From: an uncultured Clostridia bacterium | Lineage (GTDB): Bacteria; Bacillota; Clostridia; Christensenellales; UBA1242 | Length of the DNA stretch: 64,000 nucleotides | NCBI GenBank assembly: GCA_947589025.1 | Contig: CANQAY010000005.1 | Span: 1-64,000, forward strand | Direction: 5' to 3' | In this document: piece by piece, positions 7,270 through 15,995 of the stretch | How the letters are laid out: every line of letters begins with the position of its first letter | Numbering within the stretch: position 1 is the first letter of the stretch | The notes under the pieces: model-generated | What the model saw: only the letters and a program-made list of their open reading frames with translations | Told to the model about the DNA's origin: nothing | Databases searched by the model: none | Made by a program: the position numbers and the translations under genes

Positions 7270-10200
7270 TTATTCACCAACATTTAAGATGTTGTTAATA
7301 TAGTTAACCACAAATCTTAAAGAAATGCCAGTTCTTGCTAAGCCAGTTGTCCATGCAGAGTTGCTGCTTGCATCGGCAATGTCAAAGCTTAAATCGAATT
7401 TAAAGTGACCTTCAACATCAACTTGACCTCTGTATGAAGATTCTTCTGCAAAGGCATTAGCGTCAACATATTTAACAAAGCTTCTGTTTGCTTCGTCAGT
7501 GTCGTCCATATCCCAAGAAGTAGGAATCCACAAGAAGTTGTTGCGTGTGCATTTAGAAGAGCTGTAAGTGAAGCCATTTAAAGCTTGAGAATTTACAACA
7601 ACGCTTCTCATTGTGCCAGATGCTGTGTCAAATGTATATAAGTTATAAGCAAAGGCTGGGAATTCACCCTTTTGGCCAAACACTTGAACTTTTTCACCCC
7701 AAGAGCTCTTATCTGCATCGTTCCAAGTATCTGAATAGAAATGGCCAACGCCTGCAAACTGACTATCTATTTTTGCATTTTCCAATCTTGCGCCATCTGG
7801 GAAGATTAAAGCAACTAACGAAACTAATGTTGTAGATTGACTGCCTTCTAGCACGCTTGCTACTTGAACATTGGTTATTGTTGCATTGCCTTGGTTTACA
7901 ACCACGCCAGCAACCATATCGTTACCTAAAATTCTGTTGCGTTCAATTGTTGTGGTTTTTGTAGAAGATTCTTCATCGGTTTGAGTGTTTAATTTGCCAA
8001 CAAGCACTTGGTCAATTGAGCCGCTTGTCATGTTAACAACCACACCAGCAACCATGTTTGCTTCTATATTATCTACTGATACAACTGCCACTTTAATATC
8101 GCCAGAGTTGTTTACAACTAGGCCGGCAGCCTGATAATTTTTGTTTGTACCAACATTTAATTTACCAACGCGGGCAAATGTTACATAAATGTTAGACATG
8201 CTGCCCAAGTTGTCTACAACTGCACCTGCAAGGTAAACTTCGTTAGCAGTTAAGTCAACATTGTTAACGCCTTCACCATTAACAACAATGTTGCTAACAG
8301 TGCCGTTGTTTTCTGCAACAATACCAGCTGCACTTAATACGCCATCAGTTGCATTAATATTAATGTTTACACTAACTACTGCAGTTTGAGTGGTAATTTC
8401 GCCATTTTCTTTTACATCGGTAGCATTTTTTAGCACGCCGTTGTTAACTGCAACCAAACCAGCAACTTTAACATCTGTTTGGCCAATTTCGTTGTAATTA
8501 ATAGTAATATCGCCGCTATTATCTCTTACTTCACCATCGTTTAAAGCAACCAAACCAGCAACCATTTTTCTGCCAGAAAGTGTTGCGTTAACAGTGTTGT
8601 TAGCTATAACAGTGCCAGTTTCTGCTGTGGCAACAATGCCGCCAACATTATCAATATCGGCACCAGTTGTTAAATTTAAACCAGTTACTTGGCAGTTGCT
8701 AATTAAAGTGCCTTGTTTTGCACTGCCAACAATGCCGCCAAAGTTTTCTACAATGTTTGCAGAACCTAAAGCTAGTTCGCCAAATTCAACCGTAACATTT
8801 TCAACTGCAGAGCCTGCGCCAGTTAATTCGCCAGCAACAGCACCAGCGGTTGTAGCTGTTTGATCGGTAAATGTAAATTCTTTTAATGTTAAGTTTGTAA
8901 CTGCAGAATTTTCAACTGTTGAGAATAAGCCTTCAACTCCGCTGCCCTTAATTGTAAAGTTTTTGATTGTAGAGCCATTGCCATTGAAAATGGAATTTTT
9001 TAATGCGTGTGGAGTAACAACTGCACCGCCTAAATCATATTCTTCACTTTCAGATAGCACAATGTTTTTATCTTGAACATCTGCTTCAAGCAATTGTTTA
9101 AGTTTTGTAGCATCTTCAACAGTGGTTTCACTAACATTACGTTTAATGTATGAAACTGAAGCATTAGAAACTACGCTGTCTGTATCTTTTAATGTAGGGA
9201 TGTCATTTTGAGGAGTGTTCCAAATAGAATCGTCCCATTTAACAAGGTTAGATGCGTTATAACCATAGTAGATATAACTCTCTAAACGTGCAAATTCATT
9301 TATGTTAGCTTTAGCTGTAACTAGGTTAAAGCCGTTAGATAAATCTTCTAATTTGTTGCTTAATTTATCTTCAAAATAAGTTTGCAAGCTCTTTTCACTG
9401 TCGTAACCAACCAAGTTTTCTGCTGAGCCAATTGCGTAGTTACCAATTAAATATTGCAAGTTAGAATTTTCATAATATTCTTGTTCTGCTGCGCCTTGGC
9501 TTTTCTTAGTTAAAGTTTCAAAATCTTGTGTAAATATTTTACCAACAAAAGCTTTAAAGCCTTCTGCCTCGCTAGTTGTGTAAGCGTAAGATTGACGAAT
9601 TGCGCCAAGTTTGTTAGCATCAGTGCCAATTTCCATTGTGCCAACCAAGCCGCCCAATGTGCCTTTACCATCAAGTTTAACATTGTTTGTGTAAACTGCA
9701 CTTATGTCAGATAATTCGTTAGCACCAACCAAGCCACCAACCACGCTGTTTGCACCATTGCCAGCAACAGTAGTGTTTTGTGCATAAGATTTTGTTAATT
9801 TGCTGCCTTGTTTAAGTTCGCCTGCCAAAGCACCAACTTTGCTTGATTCTGCTTCGCTTGAAACATTGCCGCCTTCAACTTTAATTTTGGAAATTTCACC
9901 AAAAATTGAACCAGCCAAAGCACCAGCAGTTTCAAAGTTGCCAGAAATGTTTGCGTTTTTAATAACAAGGTCAGTAACAACGGCTGCTTCACCTTTAATG
10001 CTAGAGAACAAACCAGCATTGTGCAAATCGGTGTTGTTTTCGCTTGTTAATTTAAGGTTAGAAATTGTGTGACCATTACCATCAAAATGACCAGTAAAGT
10101 CTTTGTATGTAACGCCAGTGTCAACAGTTTGTTGATAGCCAATTGGCTTAAAGTCTGCTGGCAATTCAATGTCGTTCATCAATTCATAATTTTTATCCAA

Positions 10201-10617
10201 ACCATAGTTTTCACTAATTAAGTTTAAATCTTCAGTGTTAAACACATAATAAGGATAATTGATAGAACCATCACCAACATGCACCTTTATTGTAAAGGTT
10301 GGGAATTTGCTGTTAGAAGTTGCAATAACAATTTCATATTCGCCACCCATGTTGGTAACATAATGACCCATAGATTCGTCAAATTTAACAGCTTCTTGAG
10401 TTGCTTGATCTGCCGCGTTGTAGTCATAAGTTGTTCTTTTATTTTGTCTGCGAACAGTTAGCCCAAGTTCATTAACTGTAATATAGTCACCTTTATTGCA
10501 GTAAATATCCTTGGTGGTGAAGTTAATAACTTCATCATTGCGCAAGAAATAGTATGTAGTAAGCCCAGCGCACACTACAACTATGATTGCTACTAGAAAA
10601 ATCAGAAATTTTTTCAT
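7270..10617 (-). CDS. Membrane-anchored GLUG-repeat surface protein, 1,115 aa
   Basis: Residues 1-26 (MKKFLIFLVAIIVVVCAGLT...) form an N-terminal membrane segment, either an uncleaved anchor or a signal peptide; there is no good lipobox. Residues about 30-130 are a small beta domain. At about 135-185 comes the entry motif of GLUG beta-helix proteins (YELMNDIELPADFKPIG ... F.G.FDGNGHTISNL). Most of the rest is repeats of the GLUG type (AGALAGSIFGEISKIKVEGG; VGGLVGANE; GGIVGSAKQGTLISNCQV; AGLVAVNNGVLKN). There is a break with non-repeat sequence at about 385-510, then a second repeat array to about 970. The last 100 residues are different and may be a cap. No LPXTG is present. It is probably an exported, extended beta-solenoid facing the outside. 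SD GGGGGAG precedes the ATG. Confidence 0.85.
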   Translation of the reverse strand: MKKFLIFLVAIIVVVCAGLTTYYFLRNDEVINFTTKDIYCNKGDYITVNELGLTVRRQNKRTTYDYNAADQATQEAVKFDESMGHYVTNMGGEYEIVIATSNSKFPTFTIKVHVGDGSINYPYYVFNTEDLNLISENYGLDKNYELMNDIELPADFKPIGYQQTVDTGVTYKDFTGHFDGNGHTISNLKLTSENNTDLHNAGLFSSIKGEAAVVTDLVIKNANISGNFETAGALAGSIFGEISKIKVEGGNVSSEAESSKVGALAGELKQGSKLTKSYAQNTTVAGNGANSVVGGLVGANELSDISAVYTNNVKLDGKGTLGGLVGTMEIGTDANKLGAIRQSYAYTTSEAEGFKAFVGKIFTQDFETLTKKSQGAAEQEYYENSNLQYLIGNYAIGSAENLVGYDSEKSLQTYFEDKLSNKLEDLSNGFNLVTAKANINEFARLESYIYYGYNASNLVKWDDSIWNTPQNDIPTLKDTDSVVSNASVSYIKRNVSETTVEDATKLKQLLEADVQDKNIVLSESEEYDLGGAVVTPHALKNSIFNGNGSTIKNFTIKGSGVEGLFSTVENSAVTNLTLKEFTFTDQTATTAGAVAGELTGAGSAVENVTVEFGELALGSANIVENFGGIVGSAKQGTLISNCQVTGLNLTTGADIDNVGGIVATAETGTVIANNTVNATLSGRKMVAGLVALNDGEVRDNSGDITINYNEIGQTDVKVAGLVAVNNGVLKNATDVKENGEITTQTAVVSVNININATDGVLSAAGIVAENNGTVSNIVVNGEGVNNVDLTANEVYLAGAVVDNLGSMSNIYVTFARVGKLNVGTNKNYQAAGLVVNNSGDIKVAVVSVDNIEANMVAGVVVNMTSGSIDQVLVGKLNTQTDEESSTKTTTIERNRILGNDMVAGVVVNQGNATITNVQVASVLEGSQSTTLVSLVALIFPDGARLENAKIDSQFAGVGHFYSDTWNDADKSSWGEKVQVFGQKGEFPAFAYNLYTFDTASGTMRSVVVNSQALNGFTYSSSKCTRNNFLWIPTSWDMDDTDEANRSFVKYVDANAFAEESSYRGQVDVEGHFKFDLSFDIADASSNSAWTTGLARTGISLRFVVNYINNILNVGE

Positions 10618-10653
10618 AATCTTACTCCCCCATTTTCGGTATAATCATTACTT

Positions 10654-10681
10654 ATTATAACCAAAACCGCGAAATTGTCAA
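10654..10681 (-). promoter_or_regulatory. Promoter of the 1,115-aa GLUG gene
   Basis: Minus strand: TTGACA (10681-10676), 16 bp, TATAAT (10659-10654). Confidence 0.75.
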
Positions 10682-10871
10682 TACCCATTTTAAAAATTTT
10701 TTAACTTTTTTTAAAAAAATGCACAATTTTATCAAAAGTATATGCAATTATGGCGGTTTTTTGCCAAAATTAAGCCGCGTTTTAAGTTTTTGGATATTAA
10801 TTATATGTTAAAACATTGCATTTTAACAAAAAAATAATAACAAATTTTAATAAAGTTGTCAATACAAAAAG

Positions 10872-10900
10872 TTGAAATTAAATAAAATTTGTTGTAATAT
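10872..10900 (+). promoter_or_regulatory. Promoter of recD2
   Basis: TTGAAA (10872-10877), 17 bp, TAATAT (10895-10900). The -10 ends six bases before the GTG start, predicting a leaderless transcript unless a more distant promoter is used. Confidence 0.6.
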
Positions 10901-10906
10901 AGAAGG

Positions 10907-13120
10907 GTGAAAATTATAGGCAGTGTTGAAAATGTTGTGTTTAGAAATGCAGAAAATGGCTATTCTGTAATTAATCTTTCATACAACAACAAAAAAATAA
11001 CTGCGGTTGGCAACGCGCCCGAGGTTTATGAGGGGCAAACCCTTGAGTTGGATGGCGAATTTGTTGTTAACAAAAAGTTTGGAGAACAATTTAAAATTGA
11101 TGACATTAAGTTGGTTGAGCCAAAAAGCTTGCCAGCCATTGAAAAATATCTTTCTAGCGGGCTAATTTATGGCATTGGGCCGGTTACCGCAAAACGCATT
11201 GTGGACGAATTTAAGGAAGATACCCTTTCGGTTTTGGAGTTTGACCCCATTAAATTAAGCAAAGTTCGCGGCATATCCAAGCAAAAGGCGGTTGAAATTT
11301 CTAACAACTATAATGAGATGAAAGAGATGCAGGCCAGCATAATGTTTTTGCAATCTCACTTTATTTCCACCAACCTTGCAATTAAAATTTTTAATATTTA
11401 TAAAGATAAAACCATTGAAATTGTAAAAAACAACCCATATCAGCTGGTTGAGGATGTGGATGGCATTGGGTTTGCCACGGCGGATAAAATTGCCATTAAA
11501 CTTGGCATAGATTTGTTTGGGGAAAACCGCATTAAGGCGGGCCTTGTTTACACGCTTAAAACGGCAAGCGAGCGCGAGGGGCACACTTATCTTACGCGAG
11601 AAAATTTAATTGCAAATTGCATGGAAATTTTAAATTATGACGAAAATAACAGGCAAAATGTTAATAAATGCATAGATTTTTTGCAAATTGAGGGCATGGT
11701 TAAAAATTTTAGCCATCATGATGAAGAAATTTGTATGCTAACAAAATTTTATTTTCAAGAGCTTTATTCTGCCAAAAAATTATATAAACTTTCGTTTAAC
11801 AAATTTGAAGATAATTTTAACTTTTTAGATAGCCTTAACTTATATCAGCGCCTGCACAAAATTATTTTAAATGGTGAGCAAACTGACGCAGTTTTGGCAG
11901 GGCTAACCAATGGCGCATCCATAATTACGGGCGGCCCCGGCACGGGCAAAACCACCATTGTTAGGTGCATTTTGGAGATGTTTAAAGAGCAACACAAAAA
12001 AGTGCTTTTGTGTGCCCCAACTGGGCGGGCAAGCAAACGGCTGACCGAAAGCAGCGGCGTTGAGGCAAAAACAATTCACCGCGCGCTGGAAGTTAACGCG
12101 ACTGATGGCGAAGGCGTTTTTCATAGAAACGAAAACAACCCGCTTGATGCCGACGTTGTTATTGTGGACGAAATGAGCATGGTGGATGTTTCGCTTTTTT
12201 ATCACCTGTTAAAGGCACTGAGAAGCACCACCCGAATAATTATGGTTGGGGATAAAGACCAACTGCCAAGCGTGGGCGCCGGCAATGTGCTTAAAGACCT
12301 TATTGAAAGCAAAAAGGTGCACACCACCAGCCTTGTTAACATTTATAGGCAGGATAATAACAGCCTTATTGTAACCAATGCCCACCTTATTAATAGTGGC
12401 AAAATGCCAATTTTTAATAATGCAAGTAAAGATTTCTTTTACGAGCAAGGCAAAGACCTTGTTGCCAACAGCGAAACTATTATAGATTTGGTTAGCACCC
12501 GCCTGCCAAAATATTTTGGATATAAGCCGCAAGACATTCAAGTGCTTGCCCCAATGAAGGCCGGCCCGTGCGGAATTGACAACCTTAATAAGCGCCTGCA
12601 AATGACAATTAACCCATATTATTCGGGCATTGAACTAACTAACGAGTTTTGCAAATATCATGTTGGGGATAAGGTTATGCAAACGGTTAACAATTACGAA
12701 ATGGAATACACCAAATATGAAGAAAACGGCATAAGCCAGCTGGGAACGGGCGTTTTTAATGGAGACATTGGCTACATAACCCACATTGAACCGGACACGC
12801 ACGAGGTTACCATCCGTTTTGATGATGGTAAAGTTTGCCGATATCAGTCCACCGATATGTATCAAATTACACTGGCCTACGCCATAACAATACACAAAAG
12901 CCAAGGCAGTGAATTTGATTGCGTGGTTATTCCGCTTGTGCCGGGCGCACCAATAATTATAACCCGCAACTTGCTTTACACCGCCATAACCCGAGCCAAA
13001 AAGACGGTTGTGCTAATAGGCAGCAAACAAACCCTTGCCCGCATGATACACAACAACTACACCGCCAAACGCTACACCATGTTAAAAGACTTTTTAATTC
13101 AAGAATTTAACACTCAATAA
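10907..13120 (+). CDS. recD2: ATP-dependent 5'-3' DNA helicase RecD2
   Basis: A 737-aa RecD2/YrrC-type helicase, the form found without RecBC and linked to DNA repair and fork processing. Residues 1-85 are the family-specific OB-like N domain (IIGSVENVVFRNAENGYSVINL). Helix-hairpin-helix segments follow (SSGLIYGIGPVTAKRI, about 83-98; VDGIGFATADKIA). Walker A is GGPGTGKTT (about residue 342) and Walker B is VDEMSMVD (about 420). The C-terminal helicase motifs TIHKSQGSEFD (about 660) and YTAITRAKK are present. The start is GTG at 10907, which fits the usual N-terminus. AGAAGG just upstream could act as an SD on a longer transcript. Confidence 0.96.
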   Translation: MKIIGSVENVVFRNAENGYSVINLSYNNKKITAVGNAPEVYEGQTLELDGEFVVNKKFGEQFKIDDIKLVEPKSLPAIEKYLSSGLIYGIGPVTAKRIVDEFKEDTLSVLEFDPIKLSKVRGISKQKAVEISNNYNEMKEMQASIMFLQSHFISTNLAIKIFNIYKDKTIEIVKNNPYQLVEDVDGIGFATADKIAIKLGIDLFGENRIKAGLVYTLKTASEREGHTYLTRENLIANCMEILNYDENNRQNVNKCIDFLQIEGMVKNFSHHDEEICMLTKFYFQELYSAKKLYKLSFNKFEDNFNFLDSLNLYQRLHKIILNGEQTDAVLAGLTNGASIITGGPGTGKTTIVRCILEMFKEQHKKVLLCAPTGRASKRLTESSGVEAKTIHRALEVNATDGEGVFHRNENNPLDADVVIVDEMSMVDVSLFYHLLKALRSTTRIIMVGDKDQLPSVGAGNVLKDLIESKKVHTTSLVNIYRQDNNSLIVTNAHLINSGKMPIFNNASKDFFYEQGKDLVANSETIIDLVSTRLPKYFGYKPQDIQVLAPMKAGPCGIDNLNKRLQMTINPYYSGIELTNEFCKYHVGDKVMQTVNNYEMEYTKYEENGISQLGTGVFNGDIGYITHIEPDTHEVTIRFDDGKVCRYQSTDMYQITLAYAITIHKSQGSEFDCVVIPLVPGAPIIITRNLLYTAITRAKKTVVLIGSKQTLARMIHNNYTAKRYTMLKDFLIQEFNTQ

Positions 13121-13121
13121 G

Positions 13122-13138
13122 CCGCCCGCGGGTTTTTT
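13122..13138 (+). terminator. Weak terminator after recD2
   Basis: CCGC CC GCGG followed by GTTTTTT, two bases after the recD2 stop. The stem is only four pairs with a two-base loop, so it may be a poor terminator. Confidence 0.4.
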
Positions 13139-13165
13139 GCTCTTTATCATTCATGGCACACTTAA

Positions 13166-13336
13166 GTCATTCCGAGCGAACGCAGTAAGCGTGGGAATCT
13201 CATTTTTATCTTATATGTCATTCCGAGCGAACGCAGTTAGCGTGGGAATCTAATTTTTATCTTATATGTCATTCCGAGCGGAGCGAGAAATCTCAACCTT
13301 AGATTGCCACGGCAACGATGTTGCCTCGCAATGACA
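13166..13336 (+). repeat. Tandem 51-bp intergenic repeats with a longer terminal variant
   Basis: Two copies of a 51-bp unit begin at 13166 and 13217 with GTCATTCCGAGCGAACGCAG and share ...CGTGGGAATCT plus an A/T linker. A third, longer unit starts at 13268 with the same 14 bases (GTCATTCCGAGCGG), then AGAAATCTCAACCTTAG, and ends CTCGCAATGACAT. Each unit has inverted-repeat character. The same family occurs in the opposite orientation at 15996-16114. The sequence resembles the dispersed non-coding repeats common in many bacterial genomes. Confidence 0.85.
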
Positions 13337-13376
13337 TGGGTGGGGTAATAGTGGGGTATTTAAAAGATAAAAACTT

Positions 13377-13427
13377 ATGAGAATTAAAGAAATTAGACCG
13401 CAAATATGCGGTTTTTTTGCGCAATGA
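13377..13427 (+). pseudogene. Duplicate of the start of the XRE gene
   Basis: The 21 bases from ATG at 13377 are identical to the first 21 bases of the XRE regulator gene at 13609 (encoding MRIKEIR), then diverge. The frame continues for 16 codons through a hairpin and stops at 13427. It is either a remnant of a duplication or rearrangement, or a very short ORF. Function is unlikely. Confidence 0.45.
13398..13418 (+). terminator. Intrinsic terminator upstream of the XRE gene
   Basis: CCGCAAATATGCGG followed by seven T. It could end transcripts coming from recD2 through the repeat cluster. Confidence 0.7.
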
Positions 13428-13502
13428 GTAACGATACTTTACATATATGCAAATGAAAGAAACAAAATATTCCCCATTTGTGAAATTTTTGCCAAAATAT
13501 TT

Positions 13503-13576
13503 TCCTGACAGGACATTTTTAATAGTCCTTAGTGCCCGATTTATACTATTTTTAAAACAAAAATTTCCTCATAGGA
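13503..13576 (+). promoter_or_regulatory. Pair of TCCT-N3-AGGA sites upstream of the XRE gene
   Basis: TCCTGACAGGA (13503-13513) and TCCTCATAGGA (13566-13576) are two similar inverted repeats 63 bp apart, both followed within two bases by a T run. They fit the size expected of an operator for a dimeric HTH protein. Autoregulation by the adjacent XRE protein is inference. Confidence 0.4.
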
Positions 13577-13608
13577 TTTTTTTGGACAAGATGTTTAATA
13601 ATTATAAT

Positions 13609-13917
13609 ATGAGAATTAAAGAAATTAGAAAGATGAAAGGGCTAACACAAAAGGATATAGCATTCAAATTGGGAGTTAAAAACTCCACCTTTTCAAAATA
13701 TGAACGCGGCGAATTATATCCTAATTCTAATTTGCTAAAACAAATTGCGGATATTTTGGGCGTTAACGTAAATATGCTTTATGACGATTATGATTACGCG
13801 CAAAGCAAAAATGAAAACGACCTTATTGTGGAAATTTATAATAACATTCAAAGTTTTTCTAAGGCAAAGTTGGAAAAAACTCTTAATTTTATTACAAATT
13901 TAAAAAATTCTAAATGA
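13609..13917 (+). CDS. XRE-family HTH transcriptional regulator
   Basis: A 102-aa protein with a Cro/CI-type helix-turn-helix at residues 1-60: MRIKEIRKMKGLTQKDIAFK ... KNSTFSKYERGELYPNSNLLKQIADILGV. The recognition helix (NSTFSKYERG) and the LKQIADILGVNVNMLYD segment are typical. The C-terminal 40 residues are charged helix. The ATG at 13609 is preferred over an in-frame start at 13447 because the HTH normally begins within a few residues of the N-terminus; the 54 residues before it look like non-coding translation. No SD is visible. The stop overlaps the comFC start (ATGA), so the two genes are co-transcribed. Confidence 0.82.
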   Translation: MRIKEIRKMKGLTQKDIAFKLGVKNSTFSKYERGELYPNSNLLKQIADILGVNVNMLYDDYDYAQSKNENDLIVEIYNNIQSFSKAKLEKTLNFITNLKNSK

Positions 13918-14672
13918 TTGAACAAAAGAAAACATCAAAGTGGAATAGGTTTAAGCAATATCTTTTAGATATTTTCTTTCCGCGCCATGTTAAATGCATT
14001 TTTTGTGGCGGAGAATTAAACGAACGTGCACACAACGATTGTTGTGAAAAATGCTTAACAAATTTGCCTTTTATTAAAAATTTTTGTGCACGTTGTGGCG
14101 AGCCGATGAGCGATTACTCTGCCGGCGTTTGCCTAAGGTGCAAGCGCAAAAATTATGATTTTGTTTGCGCGCGCAGTGTGTTTGAATATACAAACAAAAT
14201 TGTGGCATGTGTGCACAAATATAAATATAGCGGGCAAAAGTTTTTGTGCGAGCCAATGGCGGCGTTTTTAACCGAATATTTGGCGCGGTGGGATATTTCG
14301 CCCGACATTGTAACCTCGGTGCCAATGTTTAAAAAGAAGGAAAAGGCGCGAGGATATAATCAGGCAAAAATTTTGGCGGAAATTGTTGCCAAAAATTTTA
14401 ACCTGCCCTATTTAGATTTAACAATTAAAGTTAAGGATAACCCAAGCCAAACCACCCTACATTTTAAGGAAAGGCAAGATAATGTTAAGGACGTTTTTGA
14501 CATTAACAAGGCACATAAGGCGGAAATGAGCGGCAAAACCATTTTGCTAATTGACGATGTTTACACCACGGGTGCAACAGCAAGCGGAGTTTCTTCTGTG
14601 TTAAAGAAAAACGGCGCAAAGCAAATTTATGTGTTAACACTTGCCCACGCCGTTATTAATGATGAAATTTAA
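13914..14672 (+). CDS. comFC: ComF family phosphoribosyltransferase-like protein
   Basis: 252 aa. Residues about 20-70 hold a double zinc finger: CIFCGG ... CCEKC, then CARCGEP ... CLRCK. A PRTase-like domain fills about 85-250, with YKYSGQKFL, SVPMFKKKEKARGYNQA (the RGYNQA signature) and the PRPP-binding loop ILLIDDVYTTGATASG. In transformable bacteria ComFC acts in DNA uptake and recombination after import; homologues also occur widely in non-competent species. The start overlaps the stop of the XRE gene. No comFA helicase lies beside it, so a competence role is uncertain. The gene has no clear terminator; a long A/T tract follows to 14768. Confidence 0.92.
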   Translation: MIEQKKTSKWNRFKQYLLDIFFPRHVKCIFCGGELNERAHNDCCEKCLTNLPFIKNFCARCGEPMSDYSAGVCLRCKRKNYDFVCARSVFEYTNKIVACVHKYKYSGQKFLCEPMAAFLTEYLARWDISPDIVTSVPMFKKKEKARGYNQAKILAEIVAKNFNLPYLDLTIKVKDNPSQTTLHFKERQDNVKDVFDINKAHKAEMSGKTILLIDDVYTTGATASGVSSVLKKNGAKQIYVLTLAHAVINDEI

Positions 14673-14770
14673 TTTAAAAATTTTAAAAAAATAATTAAAT
14701 ATTTAAAAATTTGGCAGTTTTTTTTTAAAAAATGTGCCATTTTTATTAAATTTTTAAAAATTTCAATAAA

Positions 14771-14796
14771 AAACACCCCTTGCGAGGTGATTTTTT
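14771..14796 (-). terminator. Terminator of rplJ-rplL
   Basis: Minus strand: CACC TCGCAAGG GGTG followed by TTTTTTATT, ten bases after the rplL stop. Confidence 0.8.
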
Positions 14797-14806
14797 GCAT
14801 AAAGAA

Positions 14807-15187
14807 TTATTTAAGTTCAACAGTAGCACCAGCGGCTTTAAGAGCCTCTTCAAGTGCTTTTGCATCAGCGGTAGGAACATTTTCCTTAATAACTGAATTA
14901 GGTGTTTCAACCAAAGTTTTAGCTTCCATCAAGCCCAAACCGGTTGCTTCACGAACTGCTTTAATAACTGCAATTTTGTTAGCGCCAACTTCTTTCAAAA
15001 CTACATTAAATTCGGTTTTTTCTTCAGCGGCAGGGGCAGCCTCACCACCTGCAACAGGGCCTGCAACAACAGCGGCTGCGGCGCTTACGCCAAATTCTTC
15101 TTCCAATGCCTTAACTAAATCGTTAAGTTCAACGACAGTCATCTCTTTAACGCTGTCAATAATTTCTTGATTTGTTAATTTTGCCAT
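14807..15187 (-). CDS. rplL: 50S ribosomal protein L7/L12
   Basis: 126 aa; forms the flexible stalk that recruits translation factors. The N-terminal dimerisation domain ([20 protein letters not shown], about 3-22) is followed by an Ala-rich hinge (about 35-55, [20 protein letters not shown]). The C-terminal domain has [33 protein letters not shown] and the final helix [19 protein letters not shown] precedes the ATG. It lies 41 nt after rplJ in the same operon, 44 kb away from rplKA, which is unusual. Confidence 0.98.
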   Translation of the reverse strand: MAKLTNQEIIDSVKEMTVVELNDLVKALEEEFGVSAAAAVVAGPVAGGEAAPAAEEKTEFNVVLKEVGANKIAVIKAVREATGLGLMEAKTLVETPNSVIKENVPTADAKALEEALKAAGATVELK

Positions 15188-15228
15188 AATTTCTCCTTTA
15201 TTAAATTAATTATATAACCATGATGGTT

Positions 15229-15717
15229 TTAGGCCTTTTTCTCTGCAATAGCCTTAAATGCACGAGCAAGACTTGTAACTGGTGCATTGAGGACGTAGAG
15301 TAACTTGGCAACAAGCACTTCTTTGCTTGGGATGCTTGCAAGAGTGACAACTTCACCTTCACCAATTGCGGTGCCGTTATAATAACCAGCTTTAATTTTT
15401 AAAGTTTGGTAATCTTTCATGGCGGTTTTAATCAGCCTTGGTGCGCTGGTTTCATCATTAAGCCCAAACGCAAATGCTGTTGTGCCGTTAAGTGCCTCAT
15501 CAAACCCGGAAATGTTAAGTTGTTCACACGCCTTTTTAAAAAGGGTGTTTTTAATAACTTTGTAAACAACTTCGTTTTCCCTTAGGGTTTTACGAAGGGC
15601 AGTGTCCTGGCTAACAGTAATACCGCGATAGTCCAACAAAACGATGGATTTAGATTTATTAATTAATTCCTTAATTTCTTCCACCGCGGATTTTTTAAGT
15701 TCTAAATTTGCTGACAC
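15229..15717 (-). CDS. rplJ: 50S ribosomal protein L10
   Basis: 162 aa; L10 anchors L7/L12 dimers to the 23S rRNA stalk base. It begins MSANLELKKSAVEEIKELIN and contains SIVLLDYRGITVSQDTALRKTLRE and KVIKNTLFKKA, typical of the RNA-binding domain. The C-terminal helix that binds L12 is SLARAFKAIAEKK. The start is GTG at 15717 with an excellent SD (GGAGGATTAAA). The preceding leader carries an attenuator of the L10-leader type, so the operon is probably autoregulated by L10-L12. Confidence 0.97.
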   Translation of the reverse strand: MSANLELKKSAVEEIKELINKSKSIVLLDYRGITVSQDTALRKTLRENEVVYKVIKNTLFKKACEQLNISGFDEALNGTTAFAFGLNDETSAPRLIKTAMKDYQTLKIKAGYYNGTAIGEGEVVTLASIPSKEVLVAKLLYVLNAPVTSLARAFKAIAEKKA

Positions 15718-15914
15718 TTTAATCCTCCTTTATGCTAAAATACAAAACTGTTGGCAATTTTGTTGGCAACGTGTGCCATTAAATAAAAATCCCTTTTGCC
15801 AAGACAAAAGGAATTCAAAATATTTCGACATTCTTTTTCTCTCCTACACAAGCAACCCAAAAGGAAATTATGTTTAAAACACTTGTGGTCTTTGGCCAAG
15901 AATTTTATTTAACT
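15718..15914 (-). promoter_or_regulatory. L10 leader (ribosomal protein autoregulatory leader)
   Basis: On the minus strand the leader contains GGCCAAAGACCACAAGTG and, 26 nt later, GCTTGTGTAGGAGAG; CACAAG pairs with CTTGTG. This matches the L10-binding leader of Firmicutes rplJL operons as I know it. An intrinsic terminator follows at 15785-15811. A second CCTTTTG copy in the leader stem could pair with the terminator's 3' arm CAAAAGG and act as an antiterminator (inference). Confidence 0.8.
15785..15811 (-). terminator. Attenuator terminator in the L10 leader
   Basis: Minus strand: CCTTTTG TCTTGG CAAAAGG followed by GATTTTTATTT, before the rplJ SD. Confidence 0.75.
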
Positions 15915-15920
15915 GCTGAT

Positions 15921-15949
15921 ATTATACTCCAACGGGAAGGGATTGTCAA
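15921..15949 (-). promoter_or_regulatory. Sigma-A promoter of rplJ-rplL
   Basis: Minus strand: TTGACA (15949-15944), 17 bp, TATAAT (15926-15921); both hexamers are consensus. Confidence 0.88.
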
Positions 15950-15995
15950 TAGATTTTTTAAAATTTTTTATTTTTTTAAAAAAACGGGGGCCCCG

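Noticed and set aside
13166..13336. CRISPR array
   Set aside because: The units are directly adjacent at 51-bp spacing with near-identical linkers, so there are no unique spacers, and no cas genes are present.
13447..13608. 54-codon N-terminal extension of the XRE regulator
   Set aside because: It covers inverted repeats and T runs, lacks an SD, and the HTH domain normally begins near the N-terminus.
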